This document shows, piece after piece, positions 14,631-18,123 of a stretch of 18,123 nucleotides of DNA. The stretch's first letter is position 1, and every line of letters starts with the position of its first letter. Below the pieces are notes generated by a model. It saw nothing but the letters and a program-made list of their open reading frames with translations, did no database searches and was not told the DNA's origin. The translations under genes and the position numbers were made by a program. Location: the NCBI GenBank assembly GCA_964409295.1, contig CAYPCV010000190.1, positions 1-18,123 on the forward strand. The letters run 5' to 3'. Origin of the DNA: UBA1140 sp964409295. GTDB lineage: Bacteria; Campylobacterota; Campylobacteria; Campylobacterales; Sulfurovaceae.

Positions 14631-15359
14631 ATGACTTCTAAAAATAAGAGTTTGTCTGTTATGAGCTTACAACTTAAAACCAAAAAAACTTATGAAGAGA
14701 ACCTTGAAAAGCTTCTCTCTATTATCAAAAATACCGAGGCAGAACTTATTGTTGCTCCTGAACTCTATTTGACTGATTTTGATTATGAAAATTTTGAAAG
14801 TGTGGCAGATTTTTATGAAATAGCTCTATCTCAACTTTTAAAAGCTGTTTCTGATAAAATTCTTGTGTTAACCATGACCAAAAAAGAGGGCAAGGACTTT
14901 GTTAATCAAGCATTGGTCATTCATAATCATAAAGTTATTCATAAACAAAATAAGTATAGACTTTTTACCCTTGGAGATGAGACTAAATATTTTAAAGCAG
15001 GGCTACAAGAGGATATAGTCAAATTTACTATTGACGATGTCTCTTATGGTATTTTAATCTGTTTTGAATTACGTTTTAAAGAGTTATGGAAACAGCTAGA
15101 GGGAGCAGACATTGTTTTGATTCCTGCACGTTGGGGAAAACCTCGTAAACAACACCTAGAAGTCCTTTCACAAGCGTTGGCAATTATGAATCAAACTTTT
15201 GTTGTTGTTAGTAATTCAGCAGATGATGATATGGCAAGCTCTTCAGCCATTATCTCTCCTTGGGGAGAGGTTTTTATGGACGATAGTTTAGAAGAACTTG
15301 AACATGACCTCGACCTAAAAGAGATAAAAAAGAGTCATCGTATGATTAATATGAATTAA
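14631..15359 (+). CDS. Carbon-nitrogen hydrolase (nitrilase superfamily)
   Basis: A 242-residue cytoplasmic protein with the nitrilase-superfamily Glu-Lys-Cys triad: Glu44 in VAPELYLTDF, Lys108 in HKQNKYRLF, and Cys144 in ILICFELRF. The strand blocks around them (ELIVAPE, IVLIPARWG at 161-169, VVVSNS at 191-196) are in family order. These enzymes hydrolyse C-N bonds of amides, N-carbamyl compounds or, more rarely, nitriles. The substrate is not predictable from sequence. The protein is slightly shorter than most members (about 260-300 residues). ATG at 14631 is preferred over the TTG codon just before it. Its 3' end overlaps the convergent TPR lipoprotein gene by 14 nt. Confidence 0.88.
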   Translation: MTSKNKSLSVMSLQLKTKKTYEENLEKLLSIIKNTEAELIVAPELYLTDFDYENFESVADFYEIALSQLLKAVSDKILVLTMTKKEGKDFVNQALVIHNHKVIHKQNKYRLFTLGDETKYFKAGLQEDIVKFTIDDVSYGILICFELRFKELWKQLEGADIVLIPARWGKPRKQHLEVLSQALAIMNQTFVVVSNSADDDMASSSAIISPWGEVFMDDSLEELEHDLDLKEIKKSHRMINMN

Positions 15360-16107
15360 CATGAATATCTTCAAGTTCAACTTTTGGAGTATTTTTGATT
15401 AAGTATTTAGCATAATTTTTAGCCTGTTTGTAATCTTTTAATGCAAAATAGAGTTGCGTAATGTCTTGGTAGTTTCGTTGAGTAATATCATGCTCTTCTC
15501 CAAAGATTTTTTTATTAATCTCTAACGCTTGTTTGTAGTAATTTATAGCCTCTTGTATATGTCCGAGCTTGTCGTGTAAAACGGCTAAATTACTGTAACT
15601 AATCGCCATATCTGCTTGTTCTTTTTGAATAATATTTTTTTTAATATGAAGTGTTTTTTCAGTTAAGTTAATGGCTCTAGACGTTTTGCCCATAGAGGCA
15701 TAAACGGTTCCTAAATTGTTATAACTTTCAGCCGTTTGACTGCTGTTTGTTCCCAAGAATTTTTCTCGAATTTTTAAAGCTTTTGTTGTATATAGTAACG
15801 CTTTTTCAAGTTTTCCCTGTTTCTTGTAGATAAGCCCTAAGTTATTATATCCTGTAGCTGTATTTAAATCATCTGTTCCTAGAACACGCTCTTTTATTAG
15901 TAGGGATTGATGAAAATATTGAAGAGCCAATTTATAATTGTTGTCAATGTATGCATCTGTTCCTCGGTTATTTAAAATATTTGCTTTTTGAAGTTGTTCT
16001 TCTTTTTCCATAGAGAGCATCATTCCTGTGGAACATTCTGAAGAGATATTCTTATTGGTACAGCCTATTAGAAACAGTGAAAAGAGAATAGAATAAAGTT
16101 GTTGCAA
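15346..16107 (-). CDS. TPR-repeat lipoprotein
   Basis: A 253-residue lipoprotein. The N-terminus is a signal peptide ending in the lipobox LIGC (13-16), so Cys16 should be lipidated. It is followed by tandem 42-residue tetratricopeptide repeats of the kinesin-light-chain type, with the equivalent tyrosines of YNNLG/YSNLA spaced exactly 42 residues apart at 87, 129, 171 and 213, and a partial unit at about 45. Repeats share the pattern YNNLG.(I/V)Y...GK...A. These form protein-binding solenoids; the partner is unknown. The start is TTG at 16107-16105, supported by AGGA 6 nt upstream and by the intact signal peptide. It is convergent with the nitrilase gene and divergent from pcm. Confidence 0.85.
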   Translation of the reverse strand: MQQLYSILFSLFLIGCTNKNISSECSTGMMLSMEKEEQLQKANILNNRGTDAYIDNNYKLALQYFHQSLLIKERVLGTDDLNTATGYNNLGLIYKKQGKLEKALLYTTKALKIREKFLGTNSSQTAESYNNLGTVYASMGKTSRAINLTEKTLHIKKNIIQKEQADMAISYSNLAVLHDKLGHIQEAINYYKQALEINKKIFGEEHDITQRNYQDITQLYFALKDYKQAKNYAKYLIKNTPKVELEDIHVNSY

Positions 16108-16257
16108 AGAGCGTCCTGTATTTAAAAATAAAGTTGATTATTATGTTCATCATTATATTAAGGATAGAGCTATTATTCTTCCTTATTGTAATTTGTGATT
16201 ATTATATCGAATTATCTTTTCATCCATCTTGTTAACTTTTTTTAATAGCATTTTAGA

Positions 16258-16263
16258 TAAAAT
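16258..16263 (+). promoter_or_regulatory. Candidate -10 box for pcm
   Basis: TAAAAT lies 34 nt before the GTG start of pcm, inside the 190-nt region shared with the divergent lipoprotein gene. It would give a leader of about 28 nt. A possible -35 (TTGTTA, 16229-16234) is too far upstream for standard spacing, so the call is weak. Confidence 0.25.
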
Positions 16264-16297
16264 TCTCTTTAATTGATAGGGATAGAGTGGTAATATA

Positions 16298-16930
16298 GTG
16301 ACAAAAGAGAGAGAGCAAGTTCGTATGGTAGAAGAGATAGATACAGTTTTTAAACTCTATCCCAATATAAAGAACGCATTTTATCAAGTCAATAGGGAAC
16401 GTTTTGTCCCCAAAGGTTTTGGACGAATGGCATTTAAACTAGATGCACTACCTATGCAACAAAATCAATGGATTTCTTCGCCTTTAACGGTTGCAAAGAT
16501 GACACAGTATCTTCAACTTGATGGGGTTGATACGGTTTTAGAGATAGGCTGTGGTAGTGGGTATCAAGCGGCAATTCTCTCTAAGCTTTGTCGACGAGTC
16601 TTTACCATAGAGCGTATAGATTCTTTACTAAAAGAGGCAAAAGAGCGTTTTCGTTCAGAAAAAATTAATAATATTTTTACCCGTTTTGATGATGGTCAAC
16701 GAGGTTGGAAGAAATATGCTCCATATGATAGAATTATCTTTTCAGCTACAGCAAATCATATTCCTCTCATTTTATTTGAACAGTTAGCCGAAGGTGGTAT
16801 CTTACTTGCACCTATAGAAAAGAATGGTTTTCAGATTATTACTCGCTACTCTAAACTCGATGGAAAGATTATAACTGAGTCCATTGAACCTTGTCTTTTT
16901 GTGCCTATTGTTGATGGTCGAGTGAAATAA
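16298..16930 (+). CDS. pcm: Protein-L-isoaspartate O-methyltransferase
   Basis: This 210-residue cytosolic enzyme repairs damaged proteins by methylating L-isoaspartyl residues with S-adenosylmethionine. Family signatures are ISSPLTVAKMTQYL (59-72), the substrate/active-site strand; EIGCGSGYQAA (82-92), SAM motif I; FTIERI (102-107); PYDRIIFSA (142-150); and LFVPIVDG (200-207) at the C-terminus. As I recall the Helicobacter Pcm, it is closely similar throughout, including the N-terminal extension before the first conserved helix, which supports the GTG start at 16298. An internal ATG at 16325 would drop nine residues. The length is normal (about 205-215). Confidence 0.93.
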   Translation: MTKEREQVRMVEEIDTVFKLYPNIKNAFYQVNRERFVPKGFGRMAFKLDALPMQQNQWISSPLTVAKMTQYLQLDGVDTVLEIGCGSGYQAAILSKLCRRVFTIERIDSLLKEAKERFRSEKINNIFTRFDDGQRGWKKYAPYDRIIFSATANHIPLILFEQLAEGGILLAPIEKNGFQIITRYSKLDGKIITESIEPCLFVPIVDGRVK

Positions 16931-16953
16931 CCTGTTATTTATTAATTTTTTTT
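16925..16953 (+). terminator. Weak candidate terminator after pcm
   Basis: AAATAA (16925-16930) and TTATTT (16935-16940) can pair over 6 bp around a CCTG loop, and a T-run of eight follows at 16946-16953. The stem is all A-T and overlaps the stop codon, so it would be a weak terminator. Confidence 0.3.
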
Positions 16954-17100
16954 ATAAGTTTAATCTTTCTAATAAATAAAATATTATACAATAATAAATA
17001 ATAAATATTAACTGATTTGTTTATAAAGCTTATTTTCTAATTTTTTTTTAAAAGTTTTATATTTTTATTGTTTAGTATGTTTATTAATAAAGGTTTATTC

Positions 17101-18123
17101 ATGAAAAAAATATGTGTAATAGGTTTAGGATATATTGGACTTCCCACAGCAGCATTGTTAGCAAATAAGGGTTATGATGTTCATGGTGTTGATGTGGTTC
17201 AAACTACAGTAGACACTATTAATAGGGGTGAAATACATATTGTTGAGCCTGAACTAGATACTTTTGTACAGGCAGCTGTAAAAAGTGAAAAATTAAAAGC
17301 AACATTGGTTCCTGTAGAGGCAGATGTTTTTATTATTGCTGTTCCTACCCCTTTTCATGAAGGGTTTGTTCCTAATATTGATTATGTACTCTCTGCAACA
17401 CGGGCGATTGTACCTTATGTAAAAGAGGGTAATATTATTATTTTAGAATCAACTTCTCCTGTTGGAACAACAGATAAAGTAGAAGAAGTACTAAAAGAAG
17501 AAGGTATTGATACCTCTAAACTCTATATTGCACATTGCCCTGAGCGTGTTCTTCCTGGACAAATTATGCGTGAATTAGTTGAAAACGATAGAATTGTTGG
17601 TGGAACAACAAAAGAAGCAACTGAGAAAACTGTTGAGTTTTATAAAACATTTGTAGATGGAGAAGTTCTTTCTACTGATGCAAAAACAGCAGAGATGGCA
17701 AAATTAACAGAGAACTCTTTTCGAGACACTAACATAGCCTTTGCTAACGAACTCTCTATGTTATGTGATAAGTTTGGAATTAATGTTTGGGAACTCATTG
17801 CTCTTACCAATCGACACCCAAGAGTAAATGTTCTTCAACCAGGAGCAGGGGTAGGTGGACACTGTATTGCTGTTGACCCATGGTTTATTGTTCATGCAGG
17901 TGGAGATGATGCCAAGATTATAAGAACAGCCCGAGAGGTAAATACTTATAAAACAGAGTGGGCTATAGAAAAAATAAAGAATGAAGCCTTAAAATTTGAA
18001 AAAGAGCATGGAAGAAAAGCAAAAGTAGCTTGTATGGGCTTGGCATTTAAACCAAACATTGATGATTTAAGAGAGTCTCCAGCACTTTATATTACTAGAC
18101 AACTAATTGCTAGTGATTTAGAT
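17101..18123 (+). CDS. wecC: UDP-N-acetyl-D-mannosamine dehydrogenase, C-terminus cut by window edge
   Basis: The frame is open from ATG 17101 to the last base (341 codons seen; the family has about 400). The N-terminal NAD domain has VIGLGYIGLPT (6-16). The central part has ESTSPVGTT (116-124), CPERVLPGQ (146-154), AKLTENSFRDTNIAFANE (200-217) and the catalytic VGGHCIAVDPWF (251-262, Cys255). The C-terminal UDP-binding domain begins with LAFKPNIDDLRESPA (314-328). The enzyme oxidises UDP-ManNAc to UDP-ManNAcA in two NAD-dependent steps. The GHCIAVDPWF form favours WecC over UDP-glucose dehydrogenase. AAAGG precedes the start at good spacing. It is separated by 170 nt from pcm and so has its own promoter. 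It can supply the uronic acid that an AsnB-type enzyme might amidate. Confidence 0.92.
   Translation, partial: MKKICVIGLGYIGLPTAALLANKGYDVHGVDVVQTTVDTINRGEIHIVEPELDTFVQAAVKSEKLKATLVPVEADVFIIAVPTPFHEGFVPNIDYVLSATRAIVPYVKEGNIIILESTSPVGTTDKVEEVLKEEGIDTSKLYIAHCPERVLPGQIMRELVENDRIVGGTTKEATEKTVEFYKTFVDGEVLSTDAKTAEMAKLTENSFRDTNIAFANELSMLCDKFGINVWELIALTNRHPRVNVLQPGAGVGGHCIAVDPWFIVHAGGDDAKIIRTAREVNTYKTEWAIEKIKNEALKFEKEHGRKAKVACMGLAFKPNIDDLRESPALYITRQLIASDLD

Overview
The window is AT-rich, tightly packed bacterial DNA that looks like a member of the Campylobacterota (Epsilonproteobacteria). The best phylogenetic clue is the protein-L-isoaspartate methyltransferase at 16298-16930, which from memory resembles the Helicobacter-type enzyme closely (ISSPLTVAKMTQYL and EIGCGSGYQAA blocks). 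The genus cannot be fixed from the sequence alone.

Layout. (1) 1-123, minus strand: the 5' end of an IS200/IS605-type tnpB that runs off the window, with a small hairpin behind it. (2) 294-983, minus: an unrecognised protein whose coding-like frame runs upstream to the stop codon of the next gene. (3) 1125-2951, minus: an asparagine-synthetase-like protein whose glutaminase half has lost its catalytic Cys2 and other signature residues. (4) 3113-12253, plus: a surface-polysaccharide cluster. It holds a class I methyltransferase, a Wzx-type flippase, an intact glutamine-dependent AsnB-type amidotransferase, a FemAB/GNAT-like acyltransferase, two GT4 glycosyltransferases, a NodB-type polysaccharide deacetylase and a third, PglA-like GT4. 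From the flippase onward every junction overlaps or is only 2 nt apart, so the seven genes are probably one translationally coupled operon. (5) 12250-12287: a strong 15-bp inverted repeat between convergent genes. (6) 12304-14049, minus: a DUF420 membrane protein, a LysM-domain single-pass membrane protein and a companion single-pass membrane protein. (7) 14050-14630: a 581-nt stretch with inverted repeats and a candidate 23-codon leader ORF. (8) 14631-16930: a nitrilase-superfamily amidohydrolase, a convergent TPR lipoprotein, and pcm. (9) 17101 to the end: wecC (UDP-N-acetylmannosamine dehydrogenase), truncated by the window edge.

How the genes may work together. The cluster has the parts for lipid-linked oligosaccharide assembly and export: three GT4 transferases at the cytoplasmic face and a flippase. 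It also has several tailoring enzymes: amidotransferase, acyltransferase, methyltransferase and deacetylase. An AsnB-type amidotransferase in such a locus often converts a uronic acid into a uronamide, and wecC nearby makes a uronic-acid nucleotide sugar (UDP-ManNAcA). A uronamide-containing glycan is therefore a reasonable inference, not a demonstrated one. No Wzy polymerase, initiating phosphoglycosyl transferase or chain-length regulator is visible, so those lie elsewhere or the glycan is not polymerised by the Wzy route.

The most unusual items are the glutaminase-dead AsnB paralogue beside an intact one, the 294-1121 frame that lacks a canonical start where coding evidence says it should begin, the competing hairpins at 14211-14265, and the small leader ORF before the nitrilase gene. 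No clearly new multi-gene system can be claimed from the sequence.
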